Source: CAYQQU01 sp964419545
GTDB lineage: Bacteria; Bacteroidota; Bacteroidia; Chitinophagales; Saprospiraceae
Length of the DNA stretch: 64,000 nt
NCBI GenBank assembly: GCA_964419545.1
Contig: CAYQQU010000007.1
Location: 85,395-149,394 of the forward strand
Direction: 5' to 3'
Shown: piece after piece, positions 33,947-43,008 of the stretch
Layout of the letters: every line of letters begins with the position of its first letter
Position numbering within the stretch: the stretch's first letter is position 1
The notes under the pieces: generated by a model
The model's database searches: none
What the model saw: the letters and a program-made list of their open reading frames with translations, nothing else
What the model was told of the DNA's origin: nothing
Made by a program: the position numbers and the translations under genes

Positions 33947-35458
33947 TTACAATTCCTTGCGCAGCCGCGCCACCGGAATGCCCAGTTGTTCCCGGTATTT
34001 GGCAACGGTGCGGCGTGCGATGTCGTAGCCTTTTTCGCGCAGCAGGTTTTTCAGTTTTTCGTCGGAAAGCGGTTTCCTTTTGTTTTCGGCGTCTATGATT
34101 TCGCGCAACACTTTTTTCACTTCCAGGGTGGAGACTTCCTCGCCTTCGCTGGTGGAAAGGGATTCGGAGAAGAAGTCTTTGAGGCGCATCACCCCGAACT
34201 CGGTCTGGACAAACTTGCTGTTTACCACCCGCGACACGGTAGAGATATCGAGGCCGGTGATGTCGGCGATGTCCTTTAGGATCATGGGGCGCAGCTTTTT
34301 CTGGTCGCCGGTAAGAAAATAATCGTACTGGTATTGCAGGATAGCGTACATCGTTTTAAACATGGTCTCCTGCCGCTGCCGTATGGCGTCGATAAACCAG
34401 CGGGCGGAATCGATCTTTTGCTTGATGAACATGACGGCTTCCCGCTCTTTCTTGTGCGCCCGGCCGCCCTGAGCGTTGCGTTTGTAGGCCTTGAGCATGT
34501 CGCGGTACTGCTCGTTAATGGTCAGGTCGGGAGTGTTGCGGGCGTTGAGGGTCAGGTCGAGTTCGCCGTCGCGGTTGTAAATAAAAAAGTCGGGAATGAC
34601 GTAGCGGTTGGCGTTCATGCGATTGGCGCCGGAAGTGTAACCGCTGGCCGGCTTGGGGTTGAGTTTGACGATCTCTTCCAGGGCGTCGCGCAGGTCTTCC
34701 TCATCGACTTCCAGTTGCCTTTGTAATTTGGGGTAGTGTTTTTTGGTAAATTCCGTGAAATGGTTTTCGATGATCTGCTCGGCCAGCATCAGGGTGTAGC
34801 GGTCCTGCAGGGAAAGCGCTTCTTTTTCCAGCCGTAGCCGCAGCTGTATGAGCAGGCACTCGCGCAGGTCGCGCGCCCCTACTCCCGGCGGGTCGAACTG
34901 CTGGATGCGCTCGAGCACCGCCAATACTTCTTCTTCCGTAGCGAAAATATTTTGCGAGAACATCAGGTCGTCGATGATCGCAATGGGCTCCCGTCGCAGG
35001 TAGCCGTCGTCGTCGATACTGCCGATAATCTGGTGAGCGATCGCTGCTTCTTTTTCGTCTTCCAGTTCCAGCAGGCCGAGTTGTTCTTCGAGGTATTCAT
35101 GGAACGTATTTTCAACGGCGATGGGAATCGTCTTTTCTTCTTCGTCGGGATTGTACGAACCGGCGCTCGTCTTATAGGTCACCGGGTCGTCTTCGATGTA
35201 ATCGTTCAGGTAGTCGTCCAACTCGAAATCCTTTTGGCTTTCTTCTTCGCCTTCGAATTCGTAGTCGCGATCGTCCATTTCGTTAGCATCCGTCATCGAA
35301 TCCGGGGTGTCGCCTTCTTCCAGTGCCGGATTGGCTTCCAGTTCTTCTTTGATGCGCTGCTCCAGGTTGGCCGCCGGGATCTGCAACAGCTTCATCAACT
35401 GAATCTGTTGGGGCGACAATTTTTGGAGCATTTTCTGGCTTAGGGTCTGTCTCAGCAT
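33947..35458 (-). CDS. rpoN: RNA polymerase sigma-54 factor
   Basis: Sigma-54 directs RNA polymerase to -24/-12 promoters and needs an AAA+ activator. The start ATG 35458 gives MLRQTLSQKMLQKLSPQQI, the Gln-rich region I that activators contact; the longer frame begins with TTG. An acidic region II follows (about 55-110), then the core-binding region, then the C-terminal DNA-binding part. The latter includes the helix-turn-helix and the RpoN box ARRTVAKYREQLGIP near the end (about 485). Length, 503 residues, is normal. No activator gene or obvious -24/-12 site was noticed in the window. Confidence 0.94.
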   Translation of the reverse strand: MLRQTLSQKMLQKLSPQQIQLMKLLQIPAANLEQRIKEELEANPALEEGDTPDSMTDANEMDDRDYEFEGEEESQKDFELDDYLNDYIEDDPVTYKTSAGSYNPDEEEKTIPIAVENTFHEYLEEQLGLLELEDEKEAAIAHQIIGSIDDDGYLRREPIAIIDDLMFSQNIFATEEEVLAVLERIQQFDPPGVGARDLRECLLIQLRLRLEKEALSLQDRYTLMLAEQIIENHFTEFTKKHYPKLQRQLEVDEEDLRDALEEIVKLNPKPASGYTSGANRMNANRYVIPDFFIYNRDGELDLTLNARNTPDLTINEQYRDMLKAYKRNAQGGRAHKKEREAVMFIKQKIDSARWFIDAIRQRQETMFKTMYAILQYQYDYFLTGDQKKLRPMILKDIADITGLDISTVSRVVNSKFVQTEFGVMRLKDFFSESLSTSEGEEVSTLEVKKVLREIIDAENKRKPLSDEKLKNLLREKGYDIARRTVAKYREQLGIPVARLRKEL

Positions 35459-35710
35459 CTTGTCATAGGGTTTGGCCGTTCTCTTCAACTAACAAGCAGC
35501 GATCTGCGAAGGTTAGCGGCAAAATAAAATTTTCGGCTATGTCGGTTATTTGCAATATAGGCTATTCAAAACTAATTTAGCGCTATCCGGTATATAGTGC
35601 AACAATAAATATGCCAAAAAATAATAATGTTTTTGTGCGGGGCGCTTTTTCTTGCCGGATTTTCTCAGGCAGTTGGTATTCAGCTGCTTAAAATGCTGAA
35701 AAAAAAGGAA

Positions 35711-37501
35711 ATGGAAATAACGGAAAAACTGGACCTCCTGCGCCACGCCATGCGCGAACAGGGGCTCGACGCTTACCTGGTGCCGAGCAGCGATCCGCAC
35801 CAGAGTGAATACGTGGCCGCCCACTGGACGACGCGGGAATGGCTATCGGGCTTTACCGGCTCGGCCGGCCTCCTCCTGGTAACGGCGAAGGATGCCGGAT
35901 TATGGACCGATTCGCGGTACTTTCTACAGGCGGAGACCGAGCTGGCCGGCAGCGGCATTGTCCTGCAGCGACAGCAGACGCCGCACGCCCCGGAACACAT
36001 ACAATGGTTGATCGACAATCTGCCCGCCGGCAGCACCGTAGGCATTGACGGCGCCCTCTTTTCCGTAACCCAGGTCCGGCACCTCAACAACCGCCTGGCC
36101 AAAGCGGACATCCGGCTGAACGACCATGCGGATCTGATCTACGCTTTGTGGCGAGACCGGCCGGCGCTGCCCGACGAGCCCATCTTTGCCTTCCCGGATG
36201 TATACGCCGGCCTCAGCCGGCCCGAAAAGCTGGGCCTCGTTCGGCAGGAGCTGGAAGAACGGGACGTGGAATGGCATTTTCTTTCCACACTCGACGACAT
36301 CGCCTGGGTGCTCAACCTGCGGGGGAGCGACGTTCCTTACAATCCGGTCTTCATCGCATACCTGGCTATCGGGGAAAATGAAGCCATCTTATTCGTCGAT
36401 CCGCAAAAAGTAAAAGACGACCTCAAGCAGGCCCTGCAGGCGGACGGCGTCAGTATCCGGCCTTATCCCGCCGCTGAAGTTTTTTTAAAGGAAATGTCGG
36501 AGCTGGATACCGTTTGGGTGGATCCGACTTCCCTGAATATGCGACTCTACAGCCGGATCGCCGAAGATCAGCTGGAGAAAGGCGAAAACCGCGTGCGCCA
36601 GCTCAAAGCGATTAAAAGTGAAACGGAGATCGGTCATATCCGCGAAGCCATGCGCAAAGACGGCGTAGCGCTGACCAAGCTCTACCGCTGGCTGGAAAGC
36701 GTTTTGCCCAACCGAGCCGTTACCGAGGCGGCGGTTGCCCGCCAGCTCAGCCATTTCCGGCGGGCGGGCGGCGATTACTACGGCGAGAGCTTCGGCGCCA
36801 TCGTGGGCTACCGGGCCAACGGCGCTATCGTGCACTACCGGCCCGATCCCGATACCTCCGCTGAGCTCCGGCAGGAGGGGCTTTTGCTGATCGATTCCGG
36901 CGGGCAGTATCTCCAGGGCACTACCGACATCACGCGCACCATCACCCTGGGGGCGCCTACCGAAGAGGAGCGCCGCAATTTCACGCTGGTCCTGAAGGGC
37001 CATATCGCGCTGGCCACCGCCCGTTTTCCTTCGGGGACAACCGGAGTGCAACTCGATGCAATGGCGCGACGCCCGCTTTGGCAGCACGGATTGAACTATG
37101 GTCACGGCACCGGCCACGGTGTAGGTTTTTTCCTTAACGTACACGAACCGCCGCAGGGTTTTGCCGCCGGCGCCGCCACCAGCCGGGCCGTCACAGCGCT
37201 GGCGCCGGGTATGCTGACTTCCAACGAACCTGGTTTCTACAAAACCGGGGAATACGGCATCCGCACCGAAAACCTGGTGCTCTGTGTGCCGGGAGAAGAA
37301 AACGAGTACGGCGAATTCCTGCAATTCGAAACCCTTACCCTTTTTCCGATAGACCTTCGGTTGGTGGCGCCCGAATTGTTGGACGCCGAAGAAAAAACGT
37401 GGCTCAACGATTATCACCGACAGGTGTTTGATGAATTGAAACCGCTGCTGAACCCGGAAGAACAGGCCTGGCTGCAGGAAAAATGCGGAACAGTGGAGTG
37501 A
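35711..37501 (+). CDS. Xaa-Pro aminopeptidase (aminopeptidase P family)
   Basis: This M24B metalloprotease removes an N-terminal residue when Pro is second. I start it at ATG 35711 (MEITEKLDLLRHAMREQG), the point where homology to the family begins; an earlier ATG at 35627 would add a leader unlike it. It has two creatinase-like N-terminal domains (about 1-310) and the catalytic domain with metal ligands in LIDSGGQYLQGTTDITRT (two Asp), GHGTGHGVGF (His), EPGFYKTGEYGIRTEN and LQFETLT (Glu). Length, 596 residues, fits the long eukaryote-like type. The gene diverges from rpoN; the roughly 250 bases between them hold no clear promoter or hairpin. Confidence 0.88.
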   Translation: MEITEKLDLLRHAMREQGLDAYLVPSSDPHQSEYVAAHWTTREWLSGFTGSAGLLLVTAKDAGLWTDSRYFLQAETELAGSGIVLQRQQTPHAPEHIQWLIDNLPAGSTVGIDGALFSVTQVRHLNNRLAKADIRLNDHADLIYALWRDRPALPDEPIFAFPDVYAGLSRPEKLGLVRQELEERDVEWHFLSTLDDIAWVLNLRGSDVPYNPVFIAYLAIGENEAILFVDPQKVKDDLKQALQADGVSIRPYPAAEVFLKEMSELDTVWVDPTSLNMRLYSRIAEDQLEKGENRVRQLKAIKSETEIGHIREAMRKDGVALTKLYRWLESVLPNRAVTEAAVARQLSHFRRAGGDYYGESFGAIVGYRANGAIVHYRPDPDTSAELRQEGLLLIDSGGQYLQGTTDITRTITLGAPTEEERRNFTLVLKGHIALATARFPSGTTGVQLDAMARRPLWQHGLNYGHGTGHGVGFFLNVHEPPQGFAAGAATSRAVTALAPGMLTSNEPGFYKTGEYGIRTENLVLCVPGEENEYGEFLQFETLTLFPIDLRLVAPELLDAEEKTWLNDYHRQVFDELKPLLNPEEQAWLQEKCGTVE

Positions 37502-37593
37502 GCTGAAAGCCGCCTGCTATTCGGCGAGACGGGGATGGTGTACTTGGGGAGTAGCAGCGAAGATGGAGGAATTCAGAACAGAAACGAGCAATC

Positions 37594-38667
37594 ATGGATC
37601 GACAAATAACGGAGACGACCTCGGTGCATTCCCGGCAGGATATCCGGCAGTTGCGCGAGGAGGAACTGGTCGCTTTGTTCAAAGCCGCCGGCGAGCCGCG
37701 TTTTCGCGTTAAGCAAGTACAGGAGTGGCTTTGGCAAAAGGGCGCCCACCGGTTTGAGGAGATGACCAATTTGTCCAAAAAGCTGCGGACTTACCTGGAA
37801 GAACGGTTTGTGATCAACGCCCTTACTACCGATAAGGTGCAGCACAGCGCCGACGGCACCATAAAATTCCGTTTTCGCCTGTACGACGGCCACCTGATCG
37901 AGTCGGTGCTCATCCCGGTGCCGGAGGATGACCGCTATACGGTCTGTGTCTCTTCTCAGGTGGGATGCAGCCTCTCCTGTAAGTTTTGTGCGACCGGCCG
38001 CATGCAGCGCATTCGCAACCTCGACGCCGCGGAGATATTCGATCAGGTCGTGCTGGTCAACCGAGCTTCGGAAGCTCATTTCGGCCATCCGCTTACCAAC
38101 ATCGTCTATATGGGCATGGGCGAACCCCTGCTGGCGTATCGCAACGTTCTGGAAAGCATCGAACGCATCACCTCGCCGCAAGGGCTGGGCATGTCGCCCA
38201 AACGCATCACGGTCAGTACGGCCGGCATCGCCAAGATGATCCGCCGGCTCGCCGACGACCAGTCGAAAGTCAACCTCGCGCTCTCCCTCCACGCCGCCGA
38301 CGACGCCAAGCGCAACGAGATCATGCCCATTAACGAACAGAATAACCTGAGCGTGCTGATGGACGCCCTCGGCTACTACTACGAAAAAACGCGCAATCGC
38401 ATCAGCTACGAATACATCGCTTTCCACCAGTACAACGACGGGCCTGTCGACGCCGACAACCTGATCCGCCTCTGCCGCCGCTTTCCCGTACGAGTGAACA
38501 TCATCGAGTACAATCCGATCGAAGGAGCTGCTTTCCGCAAAGCCGAGGAAGACCGCATCGACGCCTTTGCCCGCCGTTTGCGCGACGCCGGCGTGATGGT
38601 AACCGTCCGGCGCAGCCGGGGTAAAGATATCGACGCGGCCTGCGGGCAGTTGGCGAACAAAGGGTGA
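37594..38667 (+). CDS. rlmN: 23S rRNA and tRNA adenine C2 methyltransferase
   Basis: This radical-SAM enzyme methylates C2 of A2503 in 23S rRNA and A37 in some tRNAs. The radical-SAM cysteines are Cys125, Cys129 and Cys132 (GCSLSCKFCATG). MGMGEPL and the later C-terminal Cys of the family (DAACGQLANK) are both present, the latter being the residue used to form the protein-RNA adduct. Length is 357 residues, usual for RlmN. It follows the aminopeptidase by 92 bases on the same strand. No mutation of a key residue is seen. Confidence 0.95.
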   Translation: MDRQITETTSVHSRQDIRQLREEELVALFKAAGEPRFRVKQVQEWLWQKGAHRFEEMTNLSKKLRTYLEERFVINALTTDKVQHSADGTIKFRFRLYDGHLIESVLIPVPEDDRYTVCVSSQVGCSLSCKFCATGRMQRIRNLDAAEIFDQVVLVNRASEAHFGHPLTNIVYMGMGEPLLAYRNVLESIERITSPQGLGMSPKRITVSTAGIAKMIRRLADDQSKVNLALSLHAADDAKRNEIMPINEQNNLSVLMDALGYYYEKTRNRISYEYIAFHQYNDGPVDADNLIRLCRRFPVRVNIIEYNPIEGAAFRKAEEDRIDAFARRLRDAGVMVTVRRSRGKDIDAACGQLANKG

Positions 38668-38690
38668 GCAGTGATGGTCAAATGGCAGGA

Positions 38691-38714
38691 TCCATGAATA
38701 ATCCGGGCTAACCG
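38691..38714. repeat. Half copy of a palindromic repeat
   Basis: CCATGAATAATCCGGG here repeats the right arm of the hairpin at 46081-46136; the base before it (T) is also shared. The left arm is absent. It lies in the 55-base gap between rlmN and the convergent PfkB gene and looks like a decayed member of a short repeat family. Confidence 0.5.
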
Positions 38715-38722
38715 TGGTGCGA

Positions 38723-39646
38723 TCACAAGTCCGCCGTATCGAAATTAACCAGCTTTACGAATTGTTGAATCCGGTTGACGATCTCTTCGCTGGTCAGTTC
38801 CTTGAGGCGCTCGATGCTGAATTTCTCCACGCAGAAAGAAGCCATGGCCGAGCCGAAGATGACGGCCCGTTTCATGTTTTCAAAAGAAGTATCGCCGGTT
38901 TGGGCCAGAAAACCCATGAAGCCGCCGGCGAAGGTGTCCCCGGCGCCGGTCGGATCGAATACCTCGGCAAGGGGCAGGGCCGGCGCGAAGAAGATGTTAT
39001 CTCCTTCGAAAAGGAGGGCGCCGTGTTCTCCTTTTTTCACGACGAGGTAGCGGGGGCCCATCGCGTGGATGATGCGAGCCGCTTTCACCAGCGAGTATTC
39101 GCCGGTAAGTTGCCGGGCTTCTTCGTCGTTGATGGTCAGGACGTCGATGCGGCCGATGACCTCTTTCAGGCTGTCCAGGGCCGTGTCCATCCAGAAGTTC
39201 ATAGTGTCCAGGGCGATGAGTTCCGGACGGGCTTCCAGTTGGTCCAGCACCCGCATCTGCACGGAAGGGGTGAGGTTGCCGAGCATGACGAATTGCGGCT
39301 TTCGGTACGTTTCGGGGAGTTGGGGGTCGAATTCGGCCAGTACGTTCAGCTGGGTGTCCAGCGTATCCCGTTCGTTCATATCGTAGTGATAACGACCAGC
39401 CCAGAAGAAGGACTTTTCACCCGACTTGACCTGGAGGCCGTCCGTGTTGATTCCGCGGGAACGCATGAAGTTCAGCTCTTCCTCCGGGAAATCGTCTCCG
39501 ATGACGGATACCAGGTTGATGTTTTCCGTAAAAAAAGATGCCGCCAGCGTGATGTAGGTGGCGGCGCCGCCGATGGCCATTTCGGCGTGACCAAAAGGGG
39601 TTTCAATGTCGTCGAAAGCGACGGTTCCAACAGCCAATAGACTCAT
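38723..39646 (-). CDS. PfkB-family sugar/nucleoside kinase
   Basis: This 307-residue ribokinase-superfamily enzyme phosphorylates a sugar or nucleoside. The start ATG 39646 gives MSLLAVGTVAFDDIETPFG, matching family members; the longer frame adds an unrelated leader. Motifs include GGAATYITLAASFF near the N-terminus and DPTGAGDTFAGGF near the C-terminus, with the catalytic Asp (GAGD). It may belong to the adenosine/ribokinase branch, but the substrate is not evident. It is divergent from the tRNA-Asn gene and convergent with rlmN. Confidence 0.85.
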   Translation of the reverse strand: MSLLAVGTVAFDDIETPFGHAEMAIGGAATYITLAASFFTENINLVSVIGDDFPEEELNFMRSRGINTDGLQVKSGEKSFFWAGRYHYDMNERDTLDTQLNVLAEFDPQLPETYRKPQFVMLGNLTPSVQMRVLDQLEARPELIALDTMNFWMDTALDSLKEVIGRIDVLTINDEEARQLTGEYSLVKAARIIHAMGPRYLVVKKGEHGALLFEGDNIFFAPALPLAEVFDPTGAGDTFAGGFMGFLAQTGDTSFENMKRAVIFGSAMASFCVEKFSIERLKELTSEEIVNRIQQFVKLVNFDTADL

Positions 39647-39678
39647 GAGAATTATTTTTGAAAATTCAATTGCAAATA

Positions 39679-39709
39679 TTGCACTTTTATCTGGCAACCT
39701 ATAACTTTG
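39679..39709 (+). promoter_or_regulatory. Promoter of tRNA-Asn
   Basis: TTG at 39679-39681 is followed after 20 bases by TAACTTTG (39702-39709), a perfect TAnnTTTG -7 element. The expected start near 39716 leaves a leader of about 67 bases to the tRNA. Spacing and sequence match the Bacteroidota housekeeping promoter closely. Confidence 0.7.
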
Positions 39710-39782
39710 CACTCGCTCTTTAAGAGGAAGGGTTTTCGCCGTGCTTATCTTACGGATTTTACGGCAAAAAAGATAAAAAGAT

Positions 39783-39856
39783 GCCTCAGTAGCTCAGCTG
39801 GTTAGAGCGGCGGACTGTTAATCCGTAGGTCGTTGGTTCGAGCCCAACCTGAGGCG
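39783..39856 (+). tRNA. tRNA-Asn (GTT)
   Basis: The 74-base sequence folds into a standard cloverleaf. The acceptor arms GCCTCAG and CTGAGGC pair over 7 bp, with G as the discriminator. The D arm pairs GCTC with GAGC. The anticodon stem pairs GCGGA with TCCGT around CTGTTAA, giving the anticodon GTT. The T arm pairs GTTGG with CCAAC around TTCGAGC. CCA is not encoded; CA follows in the DNA by chance. No second tRNA is adjacent. Confidence 0.97.
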
Positions 39857-39863
39857 CATCTAG

Positions 39864-39909
39864 AAAAGTCGTACTTCGCAGGGCTTGCTGCGGGGTTTGA
39901 CTTTTTTTT
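39864..39909 (+). terminator. Terminator of tRNA-Asn
   Basis: AAAAGTC (39864-39870) pairs with GACTTTT (39899-39905), with CGCA and TGCG pairing inside. A T-run continues to about 39910. It starts 8 bases after the tRNA. Confidence 0.7.
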
Positions 39910-40054
39910 TACCGTCGTCCGACACTTCAGGGCCTGCTTTCAGAAAAAATGCTACCCACCTGACCAATTTTCCCACCCATCCGGGCGACGAACGATGGAA
40001 AATCAGGCCTTTTTTCGATAAATTAGGAACAAATGTTTGTTCTCAACCGATGAA

Positions 40055-40203
40055 CTGATTTAAACTTTTCTACCGGTCTGCGGCCTAAGCCCTTATGGAA
40101 CCTGGCTTCTGCGTTTTTCTCGCCCGTACCTTCCAGGTACGCGCTCCGAACGCCAGAACCCACAATGGCTTGGCCTCGACGGCAATACAAAAGTTTAAAT
40201 CAG
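40055..40203. mobile_element. Long palindromic element, second family
   Basis: The ends are perfect 15-bp inverted repeats (CTGATTTAAACTTTT at 40055-40069, complement at 40189-40203). The interior pairs imperfectly along most of its length, with a perfect 6-bp stem at the apex (CGTACC with GGTACG, 40125-40141). The 149-base segment has no coding frame and is unlike the element at 16028 in sequence but alike in design. It ends 18 bases before the start of the disrupted type IX cargo gene. Transposon origin is likely but no target duplication is clear. Confidence 0.65.
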
Positions 40204-40221
40204 GTATATTAAAAAACGCCT

Positions 40222-41565
40222 ATGTTTTTCAAAAACGCTACGCGCTCTTTGTTCCTGCTGTTTGGGGTTTTCTCCGTTTCACCGATCCATGCCGGCTCCT
40301 ACGCCTGGGAATCCGCCTTTCGGCAAATTGGCGAAAACACCGTGGAAGTCACCTTCATCCAGTACGCTGATGTCGGTTTCGAAGGCCGGGAGATTGCCGT
40401 TTCTTGGGACGAAGAAAATTTTGAGGCCGTACCGACGAGCAACGGTCTTGACACCAATAATGACGGTATCCCCGACGGCGAAATAATCGACCAGAACATC
40501 CGTAAGCTGGTCTTCACGGCTACGCATACCTACGAGGCCCCCGGGCAGTACCATATTATAATGCGCGACCCCAACCGACCCGGCGGTATCTGTAACATCA
40601 ACTTTCCCAATTCAGACCAAGTCGTGCAGGTCGTCGATTGCCGGGTCACCCTGCTGGACGATTTTGCCGAAAACAACCACAGCCCCGTTTTGCTGGAGCC
40701 GGTCATCGTATTCGGTAACCTGGGGGAATCCTTCGAACATACGGTCAACGCCTTTGACGTGGACGATGACAGCCTGGCCTACGAACTGGAAATACCCGAG
40801 TCGGCAGGCTTCCCGGAATTCACTCCGGCCATCGATGCGGAAACCGGAAAGGTGACCTGGGATACACCTTCGGCGCCCTGCCGCTTCGTCTTTATCGTCA
40901 GGGTCAAAGCCTATCGCGCCGGCCAGTTGATCGATCAGGTGGCCCGTGACTATGTGATCGACATTCTCAATAAGGAAGACCAACGCCCGGTGCTCTCCCA
41001 CAATGGAGAAGAAGACGTCGTCACTACCGTCGCCCTCGGCGATACGGTGCGTCTCGAACTCAACGCCGACAACCCGGAAGCCGGCGAACTGGTTGAGATC
41101 ATCTCCTCCGGCGGGTTGTACGATTTTTTCCCCAACCCCGCGTTCTTTACGCCCGGTCCGGCAGGCAACCCCACGGCGGCGTCCTTCGAGTGAATCGTTC
41201 GGGAAGAACACATCCGCCAATATCCCCTACAGGTCGTTTTCCGCGCCCGTGAGCTCGGCGAAGATGACCTGGCCGATGTGGCGGTTTTCCGGTACCAGGT
41301 AGATGCGACTACGGCCCTGGAAAACGGGCTGCCCCCAAGCCAGGTTGGCGTCTTCCCCAACCCGCTGACGCACAACCGGGTCTGGATAGTACTACCCGCA
41401 GATGCCGGCCTTCAGGACTACCAGCTCTTCGACAGCACCGGCCGCATACTCGCAGCGGGCCGCCTGCAAGAAGGTAGGGTGGAGCTGATTTTGCCGGACC
41501 TTTCGGAAGGCGTCTATTTTCTGCGAATCGGAGAAAGGGTCGTTAAAAAGCTGGTAAAACAGTAG
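40222..41565 (+). pseudogene. Type IX cargo protein gene broken by an in-frame TGA
   Basis: The frame from ATG 40222 codes for a signal peptide (FLLFGVFSVSPIHA) and an acidic beta-rich secreted protein with cadherin-like or Ig-like modules. TGA at 41191-41193 stops it after 323 codons. The same frame then continues without a break to 41565 and encodes the rest of the domain (IVREEHIRQYPLQVVFRARE), a linker, and a type IX sorting domain (FPNPLTHNRVWIVL to KKLVKQ). The codon before the stop gives FE, and a Trp there (TGG) would restore a typical motif. Hence a single G-to-A change is the likely cause. A sequencing error or rare readthrough is possible. Without the sorting domain the short product could not be surface-anchored. 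Confidence 0.75.
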
Positions 41566-41615
41566 GGTGGCATTTGCGCCCGATCCTGCTCCCCGTCGGG
41601 CTTTTACTCCGAAGC

Positions 41616-41659
41616 CCCGACTTCAGTCGGGCCCGGCCCCGCCGCTTCAGCGGCGTTTT
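41616..41659. terminator. Two tandem hairpins between convergent genes
   Basis: CCCGACT and AGTCGGG pair around TC (41616-41631). CGCCGCT and AGCGGCG pair around TC (41640-41655), followed by TTTT. They serve the cargo gene on the plus strand and probably bshA on the minus strand. Confidence 0.65.
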
Positions 41660-41685
41660 ACAGGTAACCCCCAGGCAAGCCCGGC

Positions 41686-42828
41686 TCAGGCCACTGTACG
41701 CACCGAAGTTTCCAGTACTTCCTGATAATACGATTCGTACTGTGGCAGGATCTGGTGGATGTCGAAGGCTTTGGCCTGCGCCAGGGCGTGGGTGCGGAAG
41801 CGGTGCAAAGTATCCTCTGATTCGAGGATGGTCAGCGCATTGCGGGCCATATCATCCACGTCGCCCACTTCGCTGAGGAATCCGGTTTTGCCGTGAATAT
41901 TCACCTCGGGGATGCCGCCGACGTTGGAAGAGATCACGGGCACTTCACAAGCCATGGCCTCCAGGGCTGCCAGGCCGAAGCTTTCACTTTCCGAAGGCAT
42001 GATGAAAAGGTCGGAGACGGCCAGCAGTTCTTCTACGGCGTCCTGTTTGCCGAGGAAGCGTACTTCCTGGCAGAGGCCCATCTTTCGGCACAGCGCTTCC
42101 AGGTTGTGGCGCTCGGGACCGTCGCCGATGAGCAGGAGCTTGGACGGTTGTTTTTCACTTACTTTCTGGAAAACGCGCATGACGTCTTCGACGCGCTTCA
42201 CTTTGCGGAAGTTAGAAACGTGCACCAGTATGCGTTCGCCGTCAGGCGCGATCGCCTTTTTGAAGTGATCTTTGTTGAGTTTGCTGAAGCGTTCGAAATC
42301 AATGAAGTTGTAGATCACCCTGATCTCTTTGTCGACGGCGAAATAGTCGTAAGTCTGTTGCTTCAGGCTCTCGGACACCGCCGTCACCCCGTCCGATTTA
42401 TTGATGGAAAAAGCGACCACCGGCGCGAAGGCGTTGTTGTTGCCCACCAGGGTGATGTCGGTGCCGTGCAAGGTGGTCACTACCGGGACGTAGCGGCCTT
42501 CCTGCAGCAGTATTTTTTTGGCCATGTACGCCACAGCTGCGTGGGGAATGGCGTAGTGGACGTGCAGGATCTCCAGGTCCTCGAATTTTACCACATCAAC
42601 GAGCTTGCTCGCAAGCGCGGTGTCGTAGGGCGTATATTCGAAAAGCGGATAATCTTCGGTGGTTACTTCGTGAAAGAAGACATTTTCATGGAAGGCCGAC
42701 AGGCGAAAAGGGCGTTTATAAGTGATGAAGTGTACCTGATGGCCTCTGCGGGCCAGCCCCAGGCCCAATTCGGTAGCCAGTACGCCGCTGCCGCCGTAGG
42801 TGGGATAACAGACAATACCTATTTTCAT
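41686..42828 (-). CDS. bshA: N-acetylglucosaminyl L-malate synthase (bacillithiol pathway)
   Basis: BshA joins GlcNAc from UDP-GlcNAc to L-malate, the first step of bacillithiol, a low-molecular-weight thiol that replaces glutathione. The start ATG 42828 gives MKIGIVCYPTYGGSGVLATELG, matching BshA. The longer frame adds seven residues. The substrate motifs GGSGVLATELG and HVHYAIPHA and the GT4 motif SESFGLAALEAM are present over 380 residues. bshB and bshC are not in the window. Several Bacteroidota make bacillithiol, which is known from family studies. It converges with the disrupted cargo gene. Confidence 0.92.
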   Translation of the reverse strand: MKIGIVCYPTYGGSGVLATELGLGLARRGHQVHFITYKRPFRLSAFHENVFFHEVTTEDYPLFEYTPYDTALASKLVDVVKFEDLEILHVHYAIPHAAVAYMAKKILLQEGRYVPVVTTLHGTDITLVGNNNAFAPVVAFSINKSDGVTAVSESLKQQTYDYFAVDKEIRVIYNFIDFERFSKLNKDHFKKAIAPDGERILVHVSNFRKVKRVEDVMRVFQKVSEKQPSKLLLIGDGPERHNLEALCRKMGLCQEVRFLGKQDAVEELLAVSDLFIMPSESESFGLAALEAMACEVPVISSNVGGIPEVNIHGKTGFLSEVGDVDDMARNALTILESEDTLHRFRTHALAQAKAFDIHQILPQYESYYQEVLETSVRTVA

Positions 42829-42951
42829 AACTGCTGTTTGAGGAAACAATCCCGTGGTTAAAATGAAAAAATGATTCTTCTTTCATCTGTTAAGGATACA
42901 GTTGTTGCCAGAAAAAGTTTATCCTTTTTCCGGATGGGGCGGAAAATAAGA

Positions 42952-42990
42952 AGGCGGGCCACCCGGGGCGGCATTCCGGACGGCCCGCCT
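42952..42990 (-). terminator. Terminator of the 949-residue secreted protein gene
   Basis: AGGCGGGCC (42952-42960) and GGCCCGCCT (42982-42990) pair over 9 bp with a 21-base loop. On the minus strand a T-rich stretch follows, as expected for termination of the gene that ends at 43009. Confidence 0.6.
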
Positions 42991-43008
42991 GAACCCGCGC
43001 TGAGTTCA

